From: Shinella sp.
Lineage (GTDB): Bacteria > Pseudomonadota > Alphaproteobacteria > Rhizobiales > Rhizobiaceae
Length of the DNA: 64,000 nucleotides
Assembly (NCBI GenBank): GCA_003248775.1
Contig: QFQX01000001.1
Span: 124,001 to 188,000, forward strand
Direction: 5' to 3'
How positions within the stretch are numbered: position 1 is the first letter of the stretch; every line of letters begins with the position of its first letter. The position numbers and the translations under genes were made by a program. Positions 36,532-45,016 of the stretch are shown here, piece by piece. The notes below the pieces were generated by a model. The model did no database searches. It saw only the letters and a list, made by a program, of their open reading frames with translations, and was not told the DNA's origin.

Positions 36532-36901
36532 GTTTATGTGGCGCATCTGGAATGCGTCAAAGAGCGGGGTGACGCGTTTACGTCGCTACCCGCAGACCAC
36601 GATCCCGCCCCGGAATTTGCCTGTCATCAATACTATAAAGGTCGAACCTGTTCACTGGCGACGGTGTCTTGTCGTGAGGTGGATTTTGAGTATCCCTGAC
36701 AAAATACTGATTTTTCTGTAGTTTATCGTTCTTTTGGGTGGCTTGGTTTCAATTGGAACCAGTTCATATGCGACAAATTGGCGCTCACACTAACGGTCTG
36801 GCAACTAATTGCGCAGCATGCTGCGTATTGAAGTGGCGTGCCCGTTCTTTTTCGTCACTCGTCGCCGTTATGACGACTGAACATATTCAAAGGGATTTTC
36901 G
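36532..36901. other. 370-base gap upstream of the chemoreceptor gene
   Basis: No convincing gene is present. The right half is AT-richer than its surroundings and contains a perfect 14-base palindrome CGCAGCATGCTGCG at 36812-36825 and an imperfect one GGTTTCAATTGGAACC around 36753-36768. These could be operators or promoter elements of the chemoreceptor gene; nothing identifies a specific factor. Confidence 0.4.
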
Positions 36902-39184
36902 ATGATGTCATTTCTTGGGAAATTGCCGTTTCGTGTGCTGCTGACCAGCCTGGCGGCCGTGCCGTTGCTTGCGGTTCTGGTTCTCGGCGGCTGGCTGAGC
37001 TGGCTCTCCTACCTGCAGAGCGACGAACTGCAGCGCGCCATGCGCCTCGCGCAGCTTGCGCGCAGCGGGGTCGCTGTCGCTATCGCCATTCCGACAGAAA
37101 GCACGGCACCGAAGGATCAGGTCCCGATGATGAGAATCCGGACGGATGCCGCGATCGAGACGCTGGATAGGGCCTATGACGATGTTCTGGCCGCCGGCTA
37201 TCAGGATGCCGCCCTGAAGGCGATCAAGGAGAATTTCGATAAGAAGGCTTCCCGCATCGGAGAATTCCGCACAAGGACGGATGATGGCACGGCGCCGCCT
37301 TTGCTGGCGCTCGAGATCATGCAGCCGATCGTCGCTGGTGGCTCCGACATGACGCGCCGGGCCGGTCTTCTGGCCGACGAGCAGGAACTGGCCACGGCCG
37401 CTGCCGGCTACTACGCTTTCATGCAGCTCAGCGATGCTTATCAGGCAATCAACCGTCTGGGGCAGGCCTATATCAGGACGGGTACGCTGGAGGCGCCGAG
37501 CTTCGGCGCCGTGCAGCGCAGCGATACGCTGATCAAGACGCACCTGAAGGCCGTCACGGAAGCCGTTCCGGCGGATATCCTTGCTCGCTATAACACGTTC
37601 TGGGATCGTCCGGATGGCCAGCTCATGGAGCGCATTCGGCTACTCATGCTGGAGAATAAGCCTTATAAGGCCGCAGAAGGCGAACTGGAGGCGTGGATTG
37701 CCTCCCACAACGAACGGCGGATCTATGTTTCCGATCTGATCCGCGAGACCGGCGATCAGATGCTGCAGATGATTGACAGCAAGGCCGCCGCCGCCCAAGC
37801 GCGGCTGGTCGTCCTTCTCTGCGGGCTGGCTGCCGCGGTCCTACTGGTGATCGGGCTGGCAATCGTCATCGCCCGGCTGCTCTCGCGCTCGATCAACGGC
37901 ATTGCCGACCGCATGAAGTCTCTCGCCGAGGGCGATACCGCACAGACGATTCCCTATGCGGAACGTCGCGACGAGATCGGCGGCATGGCGCGTTCGGTGG
38001 AGGTGTTTCGCCAGGCGGCGCTTCGCAACGCGGAACTGGAGGCGAGCGCAGAAGCCAGCCGCCTTGCTGCAGAGCGCGAGCGTGTCGAGATGCAGGCGCG
38101 TGCCGAGGCTGAAGCTGATGAGCGGCTGAACAAGGCTACGGGCGCGCTGGCGTCTGGTCTGCAGCGGATGGCTTCCGGCGATATGCTTTGCGAGATCAAC
38201 GAGCAGTTCTCGCCGCAGTTCGAGGCCCTGCGCCACGATTTCAATACGTCCGTCCGCCAGCTGCGCGAAGCGCTGCAGAGCGTCGGTCAGGTTGCCGGTT
38301 CCGTCACCAATGGCTCTGGCGAAATCTCCCAGGCATCGGATAACCTCGCCAAGCGCACGGAGCAGCAGGCTGCGTCGCTGGAGGAAACCGCTGCGGCGCT
38401 GGAGGAAATCACCGCCAACGTCACTGCCACGTCGAAGCGGACCGGCGAGGCTCGCGATCTGGTGCGCAATACCCGCGAACGCGCCGACCGCTCTGGTCAC
38501 GTCGTTGCGAACGCGGTTTCCGCAATGGAACGGATCGAGCAGTCCTCGCGGCAGATCGGCCAGATCATCGGTGTCATCGACGAGATCGCGTTCCAGACCA
38601 ACCTGCTGGCACTCAATGCCGGTGTCGAGGCCGCTCGCGCAGGCGAAGCCGGAAAGGGTTTTGCCGTCGTCGCACAGGAAGTTCGCGAACTGGCCCAGCG
38701 TTCCGCCAATGCGGCAAAGGAAATCAAGGCGCTGATCGCTAATTCCGAGATTGCCGTGAGCGAAGGCGTCAAGCTTGTCAGCGATACGGGCGAGGGGCTT
38801 TCCTCCATTGCCGAACTCGTACAGTCGATCAATACCCACATGGATGCCATCGCTACTGCCGCGCAGGAACAATCCGTGGGGCTGGGCGAGGTCAATACGG
38901 CCGTCAACCACATGGACCAGGCGACGCAGCAGAATGCCGCGATGGTGGAGGAGATGAATGCTGCCGGTGCAAGCCTCGCACAGGAAAGCGCACGTCTCGC
39001 CGAACTGCTGTCCCGCTTCCGGACCGGGCAGGCCGCTCAACGCGCCACCGTCGCCGCGCCGGTCGGCCGTCCTGCTTCGGCGCGACCGGCTCCGGCACGG
39101 GAGCCAGTGAGGACGCGGCCCGCGCCGGTCTCTCATGGAAATGCCGCCGTGGCCATGAAGTCGGACGAGTGGGAAGAGTTCTGA
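36902..39184 (+). CDS. Methyl-accepting chemotaxis protein with CheR/CheB-docking tail
   Basis: A 760-residue transmembrane chemoreceptor. A first membrane helix (about 12-36), a large helical periplasmic sensor (about 37-298) and a second membrane helix (about 300-325) are followed by HAMP domains (about 326-380 and 425-480). The methyl-accepting signalling domain has its hairpin tip in IGVIDEIAFQTNLLALNAGVEAA. It ends in DEWEEF, matching the xWxxF pentapeptide that tethers CheR/CheB. A Pro/Ala/Arg-rich linker (about 705-745) joins the tail to the signalling domain. The periplasmic ligand is unknown. A terminator follows. Confidence 0.93.
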   Translation: MMSFLGKLPFRVLLTSLAAVPLLAVLVLGGWLSWLSYLQSDELQRAMRLAQLARSGVAVAIAIPTESTAPKDQVPMMRIRTDAAIETLDRAYDDVLAAGYQDAALKAIKENFDKKASRIGEFRTRTDDGTAPPLLALEIMQPIVAGGSDMTRRAGLLADEQELATAAAGYYAFMQLSDAYQAINRLGQAYIRTGTLEAPSFGAVQRSDTLIKTHLKAVTEAVPADILARYNTFWDRPDGQLMERIRLLMLENKPYKAAEGELEAWIASHNERRIYVSDLIRETGDQMLQMIDSKAAAAQARLVVLLCGLAAAVLLVIGLAIVIARLLSRSINGIADRMKSLAEGDTAQTIPYAERRDEIGGMARSVEVFRQAALRNAELEASAEASRLAAERERVEMQARAEAEADERLNKATGALASGLQRMASGDMLCEINEQFSPQFEALRHDFNTSVRQLREALQSVGQVAGSVTNGSGEISQASDNLAKRTEQQAASLEETAAALEEITANVTATSKRTGEARDLVRNTRERADRSGHVVANAVSAMERIEQSSRQIGQIIGVIDEIAFQTNLLALNAGVEAARAGEAGKGFAVVAQEVRELAQRSANAAKEIKALIANSEIAVSEGVKLVSDTGEGLSSIAELVQSINTHMDAIATAAQEQSVGLGEVNTAVNHMDQATQQNAAMVEEMNAAGASLAQESARLAELLSRFRTGQAAQRATVAAPVGRPASARPAPAREPVRTRPAPVSHGNAAVAMKSDEWEEF

Positions 39185-39208
39185 GCCGCTTCCGGCAATC
39201 GAAGACAG

Positions 39209-39233
39209 ACGGCCGCCTTGTGCGGCCGTTTTT
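39209..39233 (+). terminator. Rho-independent terminator of the chemoreceptor gene
   Basis: ACGGCCGC and GCGGCCGT pair over eight bases with a five-base loop and are followed by TTTTG. Confidence 0.88.
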
Positions 39234-39315
39234 GTTTGATGTGACCACCGTGCCTTTCGGCATTTGGCAATCGACTCATCACGCAATTAGGTCTTGCGCA
39301 TGCTTGGCGAATGAC

Positions 39316-39331
39316 ATAAAGACATCTTTAT
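39316..39331. promoter_or_regulatory. SahR-type operator upstream of sahR-metF
   Basis: ATAAAGA-CA-TCTTTAT is a perfect inverted repeat 28 bases before the regulator's ATG. SahR regulators of alphaproteobacteria were described as binding palindromes of this ATAAAGA/TCTTTAT type. Its position predicts autoregulation and control of metF in the same operon. Confidence 0.75.
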
Positions 39332-39359
39332 ATCTTGATTGGCTTTGAGCGGAGGGCGC

Positions 39360-40367
39360 ATGAAGTTCGGTGTAGACGTTCTAGTCGAGCTGCTGAAAGC
39401 TGCGGGCGAACCTACGCGACTTCGCCTGCTTGCCCTGCTTGCTGCGGGCGACCTCACGGTCACCGATCTTACCGATATTCTCGGCCAGTCGCAGCCTCGA
39501 ATCTCCCGCCATCTGAAACTCCTGACTGAAGCGGGCCTCGTGGACCGTTATCAGGAGGGGGCGTGGGCCTACTTCCGTCTGAAGCAGGATGGTGACGCCG
39601 CATCGCTGGCACGTCAGCTGCTTGCTGCGACGCTCGACAGCGATCCGGTGCTGCTGCGTGACGGAGAGCGCCTTGCCGCCGTCAAGCGGACAAGGGCGGA
39701 GCGTGCGCAAGACTATTTCAGCCGCAATGCCTCCGGGTGGGACGAGTTGCGTCGCCTGCATGTGAATGATGATGCCGTCGAGACGACGCTGGTGAAACTG
39801 ATCGGATCCGAACCGGTTGATGCGTTGCTGGATCTTGGCACCGGTACGGGGCGCATCCTTCAGCTTCTGGCCAATGGCTACCGTCGCGCGGTCGGTATCG
39901 ATGCCAGCCGTGACATGCTGGCGGTGGCCCGTGCCAATCTCGACAAGGCCGGTATCCTCAAGGCGGCCGTTCGCCATGGAGATATCCTGAACTTGCCGCT
40001 CGATGGCAACGAATACGATCTCGTGACGATCCATCAGGTGCTGCACTTCCTTCCGCAGCCGGAGTTGGCGCTGGCCGAGGCGAGCCGCATGCTGAAGCCC
40101 GGTGGACGGCTTGCCATCGTGGATCTCGCGCCTCACGATCATGAATACCTGCGGGACGAGCACGCCCATGTGCGGCTTGGCTTCTCGCACCAGACGATGG
40201 CCGAATGGCTGGCCAAATACGATCTCGATGTGGAGCGTGCAGTCGACCTCAAGCCGGAACAGCCGAAAGGCGGCGGTCTGACGGTCACTCTCTGGCTTGC
40301 CCGCCAGCGCGTGCCTGCCCATGGCGAAACTTCCATCGGATCCACCCTTCAGACCGGGAGCATATGA
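39360..40367 (+). CDS. sahR: ArsR-family regulator fused to SAM-dependent methyltransferase domain (SahR-like)
   Basis: A 335-residue two-domain protein. Residues 1-95 form an ArsR winged helix (LLKAAGEPTRLRLLALLAAG, then GQSQPRISRHLKLLTEAGLV). From about 115 to 320 there is a class I methyltransferase fold with LLDLGTGTGRI (SAM-binding loop) and GIDASRDML. In SahR the methyltransferase-like domain is thought to bind S-adenosylhomocysteine as effector for control of methionine-cycle genes. The ATG at 39360 has GGAGG five bases in front. Its stop TGA directly abuts the metF ATG, so the genes form one unit. Confidence 0.88.
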   Translation: MKFGVDVLVELLKAAGEPTRLRLLALLAAGDLTVTDLTDILGQSQPRISRHLKLLTEAGLVDRYQEGAWAYFRLKQDGDAASLARQLLAATLDSDPVLLRDGERLAAVKRTRAERAQDYFSRNASGWDELRRLHVNDDAVETTLVKLIGSEPVDALLDLGTGTGRILQLLANGYRRAVGIDASRDMLAVARANLDKAGILKAAVRHGDILNLPLDGNEYDLVTIHQVLHFLPQPELALAEASRMLKPGGRLAIVDLAPHDHEYLRDEHAHVRLGFSHQTMAEWLAKYDLDVERAVDLKPEQPKGGGLTVTLWLARQRVPAHGETSIGSTLQTGSI

Positions 40368-41276
40368 ATGGCGAGAAACGATCACAACGAACAGGCTGGT
40401 GCGCCGTTGCGTATTTCCTTCGAATTCTTTCCGCCGAAGTCGGAAGAGATGGAAGGCCAGCTCTGGGCGACGGTCGATGACCTGTCGCGCTGGAACCCGG
40501 ATTTCGTTTCGGTGACTTATGGAGCCGGCGGCACGACGCGCGCGCCGACCCTTTCCACGGTGCGACGCCTGATCTCTGAAACCACTCTGCCCACGGCCTC
40601 CCACCTGACCTGTGTCGGTGCGACGAAGGACGAGGTGCGTCATGTGGTGGACGAGTTCCGTGCTGTCGGTGTACGCCATTTCGTGGCCCTGCGCGGCGAT
40701 CCGCAAGGCGGCATGGGAACGGCTTACCAGCCTCACCCGGGCGGCTTTGCCAATGCAGCGGAACTGGTTGCCGGCTTGAGGGACATGGGCGAATTCGAGA
40801 TCTCCGTGTCGGCCTATCCGGAGAAGCACCCGGAAAGCCGCGACGAAGCGGCCGATATCGACATGCTCAAGCGCAAGGTCGATGCGGGTGCTCACAGGGC
40901 GCTCACTCAGTTCTTCTTCGATAACGATATCTTCGAGCGTTATCTGGAGCGGGTACGCGCTGCGGGGATCACCATCCCGATCGTGCCGGGTATCATGCCG
41001 ATCCAGAACCTCACTCAGTTGAAGCGTTTTGCTTCCATGTGCGGCGCCAGTGTTCCGTCTTTTCTGGATGAGCGTTTCGTGGGTCTCGACGACCAGCCGC
41101 AGGCGAGGGCGGAAGTGGCGGCCGAGGTTGCTGCCGAACAGATCGAGGATCTCGTGCGCCGGGGTATAGGAGATTTTCACCTCTATACGATGAACCGTGC
41201 GCCTCTGGTGAATGCAACGCTTGTCAATGTCGGGCTGAAGCCTTCCGTTAAGGCTGTAGCGGGCGCTGCGGCATGA
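40368..41276 (+). CDS. metF: 5,10-methylenetetrahydrofolate reductase
   Basis: A 302-residue FAD enzyme of the MetF family. The ISFEFFPPKSEEM start with the catalytic Glu, VSVTYGAGGTTR, HLTCVGATKDE and the FVALRGDPQ segment are all diagnostic. It reduces methylene-THF to methyl-THF for methionine synthesis. It starts immediately after the sahR-like stop codon, which fits control by S-adenosylhomocysteine level. A bidirectional terminator follows 40 bases after the stop. Confidence 0.95.
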   Translation: MARNDHNEQAGAPLRISFEFFPPKSEEMEGQLWATVDDLSRWNPDFVSVTYGAGGTTRAPTLSTVRRLISETTLPTASHLTCVGATKDEVRHVVDEFRAVGVRHFVALRGDPQGGMGTAYQPHPGGFANAAELVAGLRDMGEFEISVSAYPEKHPESRDEAADIDMLKRKVDAGAHRALTQFFFDNDIFERYLERVRAAGITIPIVPGIMPIQNLTQLKRFASMCGASVPSFLDERFVGLDDQPQARAEVAAEVAAEQIEDLVRRGIGDFHLYTMNRAPLVNATLVNVGLKPSVKAVAGAAA

Positions 41277-41316
41277 CTTCGCCGTAGAGGCATTGCCGGA
41301 TTTCGCTGGCATTAAA

Positions 41317-41353
41317 AAAGGCGCATGCCGGAACGGTTCATGCGCCTTTCTTA
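41317..41353. terminator. Bidirectional terminator after metF
   Basis: AAAGGCGCATG and CATGCGCCTTT pair over eleven bases. On the plus strand TTTCTT follows; on the minus strand a run of six T follows. It therefore ends metF and also the leftward small membrane protein gene at 41433-41510. Confidence 0.88.
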
Positions 41354-41432
41354 TTGAATTCGGAAAGCATCACTGGCTTGGCCGGACCTCTCGGGATCTC
41401 TTTATGATGGCCGTTGATTCATCCATGAAAAC

Positions 41433-41510
41433 TCAGATGAACAGCATTGTCGCTATGAACACAAACGCCGCACCGACGATCAGGACATTGAGAGAATTGG
41501 TCAGTCCCAT
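41433..41510 (-). CDS. 25-residue single-helix membrane peptide
   Basis: An open frame of 25 codons plus stop, too short for usual gene calling. It reads MGLTNSLNVLIVGAAFVFIA followed by TMLFI, i.e. a short polar start and one hydrophobic helix from about residue 8 to the end. An ideal Shine-Dalgarno site AAGGAGG lies five bases before the ATG. The terminator at 41317-41353 has its best T-run on this strand. The AT-rich 218 bases upstream could hold its promoter. I do not know a function; single-helix peptides of this kind often regulate or stabilise membrane complexes. Confidence 0.75.
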   Translation of the reverse strand: MGLTNSLNVLIVGAAFVFIATMLFI

Positions 41511-41728
41511 GTCTGCCTCCTTGTGTTGACCGTTAGATAATATGTCCGTTTTGTGTCGGTTGAAAAGCGTTTTGTGTGCTGCAACGCAGTGCAGAACCGT
41601 GGATAAGTTGTCGAACGGCTCGCAAAGATCAATAAAATCAAAATCTTGTAAAATGTGAGCGTCTGTTAATATTGCTTAACAAACGTGATTTGCAAAAACC
41701 GGATCGTTTTGATGCGTGACAGCTCGCA

Positions 41729-42658
41729 TCATTTGGTTTGAGCGTCGACAGCTGAGCGGCGCGCGATCAGTCTGCCATCCAGAACAACCAAGCCGAGACC
41801 GATCAAGATCATGCCTGCGATATCCGTAGCATGCAGCCGCTCATCGAGGAAGAGTGCGCCGAGCAGGATGGCGCTTGGCGGAACGAGCAGCGTCACGAGT
41901 GACGTGTTGGTGGCGCCGGCCCGGGCCATGATGCGAAAGAACAGGATGTAGCCGAAAGCGGTGGAGATGAGGGCGAGTGCGACGATGGCCGCAAGCGCAC
42001 CGACCGGCGGCATGGCAAGGTTCCATGGGTGATCGATGAGGAGCGAGGCTGGTAGCATAATGATCGACGATGCCGTCAACTGACCGGTCGCCGTGACCGG
42101 CGCGGGAATGCCCTTGAAGCGTTTGCCGTAGATGCCGGCAAAGCCGTAGGATACGGCCGCGAGGATGGGCAGGCAGACGGCCCAGAGCGGAATCGAACTC
42201 GTGGAAAGCGCGCTCGGGCCGATCAGGATGATCGTGCCGAGAAGACCGGTCAGGCAGCCCGCGAGCTTGGTCCCGGTCAGTTTTTCGTCATCTGTCAGGC
42301 GGTTGGCTATGAGGACGGTCCAGACCGGAGTTGTGGCGTTGAGGATCGAGGCGAGCCCCGCGCCGATATGGGTCTGGCCGAGAAAGATCAGCGTATGGGG
42401 CACGGCGTTGTTGATCAGGCCGAGCAGCAGGAAGGACCGCCAGTTCGTCGCCAGGTGTCGATAGATGCCCAGATTGCCGTGCAGATAGATGTGCAGGGCG
42501 AGCGCCGCGATGGACAGGCGAAGGAAGACCAGCGTGAACGGCGGCACATAGGGAATTGCAACACGGGCGAAGAAGAAGGAGCCGCCCCAGATCAGGCCAA
42601 GCAGCAAAAGCATCAACCAGGTAGCGGTCGTCATTTTCTGCTGCGAGACGGAATTCAT
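41729..42658 (-). CDS. EamA/DMT-family transporter (RhaT/YdcZ-like exporter)
   Basis: A 309-residue membrane protein with ten predicted helices in two EamA repeats (LLLLGLIWGGSFFFARVAIPYVPP at the N-terminus is the repeat start). It probably exports amino acids or related metabolites. Its GGAG ribosome site lies in the 3' arm of a hairpin (42662-42687), suggesting translational control. It is downstream of the MltB-type gene on the same strand, 113 bases away. Confidence 0.85.
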   Translation of the reverse strand: MNSVSQQKMTTATWLMLLLLGLIWGGSFFFARVAIPYVPPFTLVFLRLSIAALALHIYLHGNLGIYRHLATNWRSFLLLGLINNAVPHTLIFLGQTHIGAGLASILNATTPVWTVLIANRLTDDEKLTGTKLAGCLTGLLGTIILIGPSALSTSSIPLWAVCLPILAAVSYGFAGIYGKRFKGIPAPVTATGQLTASSIIMLPASLLIDHPWNLAMPPVGALAAIVALALISTAFGYILFFRIMARAGATNTSLVTLLVPPSAILLGALFLDERLHATDIAGMILIGLGLVVLDGRLIARRSAVDAQTK

Positions 42659-42661
42659 GCG

Positions 42662-42687
42662 GAAGCTCCGGTTCTTCTTGGAGCTTC
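42662..42687 (-). promoter_or_regulatory. Hairpin sequestering the ribosome site of the EamA gene
   Basis: On the leftward mRNA, GAAGCTCC pairs with GGAGCTTC around a ten-base loop. The GGAG of the 3' arm is seven bases before the start codon at 42658. Two further short stems occur upstream in the same 113-base leader (TCCGGC/GCCGGA, and GGTGGCG/CGCCATC with one wobble). This may be a regulated leader or riboswitch of unknown type. Confidence 0.45.
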
Positions 42688-42771
42688 ATAGCTACGGATG
42701 GCGCGTTCGTCACGCCACCCGTTTGTTGCGATCCGGCTTTTTGTTTTGCCGGACCCTTGATTCCACTGCGA

Positions 42772-43962
42772 TCAGAACGCTGCGACGAAGGCCGGAGTCG
42801 GCCAGCCATCGGCGGGAAGGCCGAGGCGAAGCTGCTCCTTCTGGATCGCCATGCGGGTCCCGCCGCCGAGAATGCCGTCGATCTTGCCGACGTCATAGCC
42901 CTTTTGCTGCAGTTTGGTCTGGAGCGCCTTCATCTCCGTATCGCTGATACCCGGTTCCGGGTTGCCCTTCAGGTACGGTTCGGCACCCATGAGCCGCGTG
43001 GCGAAATAGGCGGCCGAGGTGGTGTAGATGAAGGACTGGTTCCATTCGAGATAGATGTTGAAGTTGGGATAGGCCATGAAGGCCGGGCCCTTGCGGCCCT
43101 GCGGCAGCAGCAGTTCGCCTTCAAGGCCTGCATTGCTGGTGTCGCCGTTGCGGGGCTTTACGCCGAGGGCGAACCAGTCGCCGGCCTTCATGCCGCTGTC
43201 GAAGCCCGTCTTCTCCCACGGCAGGTTTTCCGGAACGGTGACTTCCTGCAGCCAGGGCTGACCGCGCTGGAAGCCGAGGCTCTGGATGAACTTGGCGGCC
43301 GTCAGGACTGCATCAGGCGAGCTCTTCTTGACGTTGATGTGGCCATCGCCATCTCCGTCAACGCCGAAGGCGATGATGTCTTTCGGCAGCATCTGCACCT
43401 GACCGATTTCACCGGCCCATGCGCCCGTGTTGGTCGAGGGATCAAGGTCGCCGTGCTCGACCATCTTGATCAGCGCCAGCAATTGCGGACGGAAGAGTTC
43501 GGGGCGGCGGCAATCGTGCGAGAGGGTCACCAGCGCGTTGCGGGTGTTGAAATCGCCCTGTACTGCGCCGAAGTCGGTTTCCATAGCCCAGAAGGCAGTG
43601 ATGACTCCGGAGGGGATACCGAATTCCTGTTCGGCGCGGGCGAAGACGTCGGCATACTGCTTCATCTTCTGGCGGCCGATATCGAGACGGCCTTGGCTGA
43701 CGGTGCGCTGGGAGAACTCGAGGAAGGTCTGCTTGAACACGCCCTGTGCGCGGTCGCGGGAGAGCACCTTCTGGTCGATCACGGCACCTGCGAGCGCCTG
43801 TGTTGCTGCATCCGGCGAGCTTCCGGCTGCGATCGCCTCGGCCTTCACGCCGTCGAGGAAAGCCTGCAGGTCGCCGCCGCATTCCGCGGCAAGCGAAGGA
43901 GCGGTGGCGGCGAGAAGGCCTGCAAGAGCAAGGGCGAGGCGGGGAGCGGCTTTCATATCCAT
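42772..43962 (-). CDS. Lytic murein transglycosylase, MltB type, with peptidoglycan-binding domain
   Basis: A 396-residue exported enzyme with a signal peptide of about 26 residues (ending SLAAEC; no clear lipobox). The MltB-type catalytic domain has Glu128 in AFWAMETDFG and the GEIGQVQMLPKD segment. A C-terminal PG_binding_1 domain at about 330-390 (LQTKLQQKGYDVGKIDGILG) follows. It cleaves the glycan strand with formation of 1,6-anhydro-muramic acid. Confidence 0.9.
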   Translation of the reverse strand: MDMKAAPRLALALAGLLAATAPSLAAECGGDLQAFLDGVKAEAIAAGSSPDAATQALAGAVIDQKVLSRDRAQGVFKQTFLEFSQRTVSQGRLDIGRQKMKQYADVFARAEQEFGIPSGVITAFWAMETDFGAVQGDFNTRNALVTLSHDCRRPELFRPQLLALIKMVEHGDLDPSTNTGAWAGEIGQVQMLPKDIIAFGVDGDGDGHINVKKSSPDAVLTAAKFIQSLGFQRGQPWLQEVTVPENLPWEKTGFDSGMKAGDWFALGVKPRNGDTSNAGLEGELLLPQGRKGPAFMAYPNFNIYLEWNQSFIYTTSAAYFATRLMGAEPYLKGNPEPGISDTEMKALQTKLQQKGYDVGKIDGILGGGTRMAIQKEQLRLGLPADGWPTPAFVAAF

Positions 43963-44098
43963 ATCCTTGAATTTTTCGGGTCGGCTGGGATCATGCCCGT
44001 CATTTTGACGAAAACGAGATCGTCAGCCGGAAAATCACAGCATTGCAGAGGATTAGCTAAGTTTATTGGCGCAGCGATGAAGATCGCAGGACGTGATC

Positions 44099-44881
44099 CT
44101 ATTTGGACGCGGCCGCGACCCACTTTCTCCAGTTTTTCTCGGTGCCGGCAAAGACATTGATATCGGTCTGTCCCTTGATTCCTGGAATGATGCCGGTCGA
44201 TGTATATTGCCAGAAGGCCCAGCGCCGCTCCGGATAGATTTCCTCCGGATGCTGCGCGACCGCGCGAACCCAGAAATGATAATCCTGGAAGGCGCCCTCG
44301 AGATTGTCCCGATGGAAATCGACCGAGGTGTAGATGATCGGACGCTTGCCGTAATAGGCCTCGATGCGGTCCATGAAGCGCTTCATTTCGCTGCGCACCG
44401 TTTCCGCATTCGGACGGTACTGGCAGGTCTTCGACGTGTTGTTCCATTCCACATCGAGTACCGGCGGAAGGTGCATCGATTCCTTCGGCACGTTGCGAAT
44501 GAACCAGTCGGCCTGCTCGTCGGCGGTGGAACAGAAATAATAGAAGTGATAGGGCGCGTGCGGCAGGCCGGCGGCGCGAGCCTTGCGCCAGTATTCGTCG
44601 AAGCGCGGATCGACTATGTCCTTGCCTTCGGTCGCCTTGATGAAAACGAAGGAGACGCCGGATTGCCGCACCTTCGGCCAGTCCACGTCACCGTTCCACT
44701 TCGACACGTCGATGCCGTGCACCTTGTGTTGCTGGGGATTCTTGGGGCCGAAGTCCTGCGGGTCCTTGTCCTCGAAACGGGGCTGCTTGATGGAGGCCGT
44801 TTCCATGAAGTCATAACTGGTCGAGGTGCAGCCGCTGAGGGCGATCGTGACCGGCAGAAGGGCGTGAAGAAGCCACCGCAT
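44099..44881 (-). CDS. Glycoside hydrolase family 25 lysozyme-like lipoprotein
   Basis: A 260-residue protein. A lipoprotein signal with lipobox LSGC (Cys18) implies membrane anchoring in the periplasm. The GH25 barrel shows HGIDVSKWNGDVDW (Asp58), IKATEG and the catalytic Asp143/Glu145 in VLDVEW, plus a C-terminal WAFWQYTSTG strand. GH25 enzymes are N-acetylmuramidases. It is separate from the MltB gene by 136 bases on the same strand and may be its own unit. Confidence 0.9.
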   Translation of the reverse strand: MRWLLHALLPVTIALSGCTSTSYDFMETASIKQPRFEDKDPQDFGPKNPQQHKVHGIDVSKWNGDVDWPKVRQSGVSFVFIKATEGKDIVDPRFDEYWRKARAAGLPHAPYHFYYFCSTADEQADWFIRNVPKESMHLPPVLDVEWNNTSKTCQYRPNAETVRSEMKRFMDRIEAYYGKRPIIYTSVDFHRDNLEGAFQDYHFWVRAVAQHPEEIYPERRWAFWQYTSTGIIPGIKGQTDINVFAGTEKNWRKWVAAASK

Positions 44882-44943
44882 GGTTATTCCGTGAGATAGA
44901 ATTCGAGGTCATGCCCCTGTTGCGGCGCGCGCACACGCAAATA

Positions 44944-44968
44944 CAAAAGAGGCGCAAACCTCCTTTTG
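44944..44968 (-). terminator. Terminator of the btaAB operon
   Basis: On the minus strand AAAAGGAGG and CCTCTTTT pair (one bulged base) around a short loop, with TTTTG following. It stands about 48 bases after the btaB stop. Confidence 0.7.
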
Positions 44969-45016
44969 CCTCCATCATCCTTAAATATGCGTTATTTTCA
45001 ACCGTCAGACGGTGTG

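Noticed and set aside
39381..41312. Long minus-strand open frame (643 codons) opposite sahR-metF
   Set aside because: It is antisense to two genes with clear domain motifs. In high-GC DNA such frames are common, and the translation has no recognisable fold or ribosome site.
41293..41529. Plus-strand frame of 78 codons downstream of metF
   Set aside because: It runs through the metF terminator and has no ribosome site; the opposite strand has the better supported 25-residue gene.
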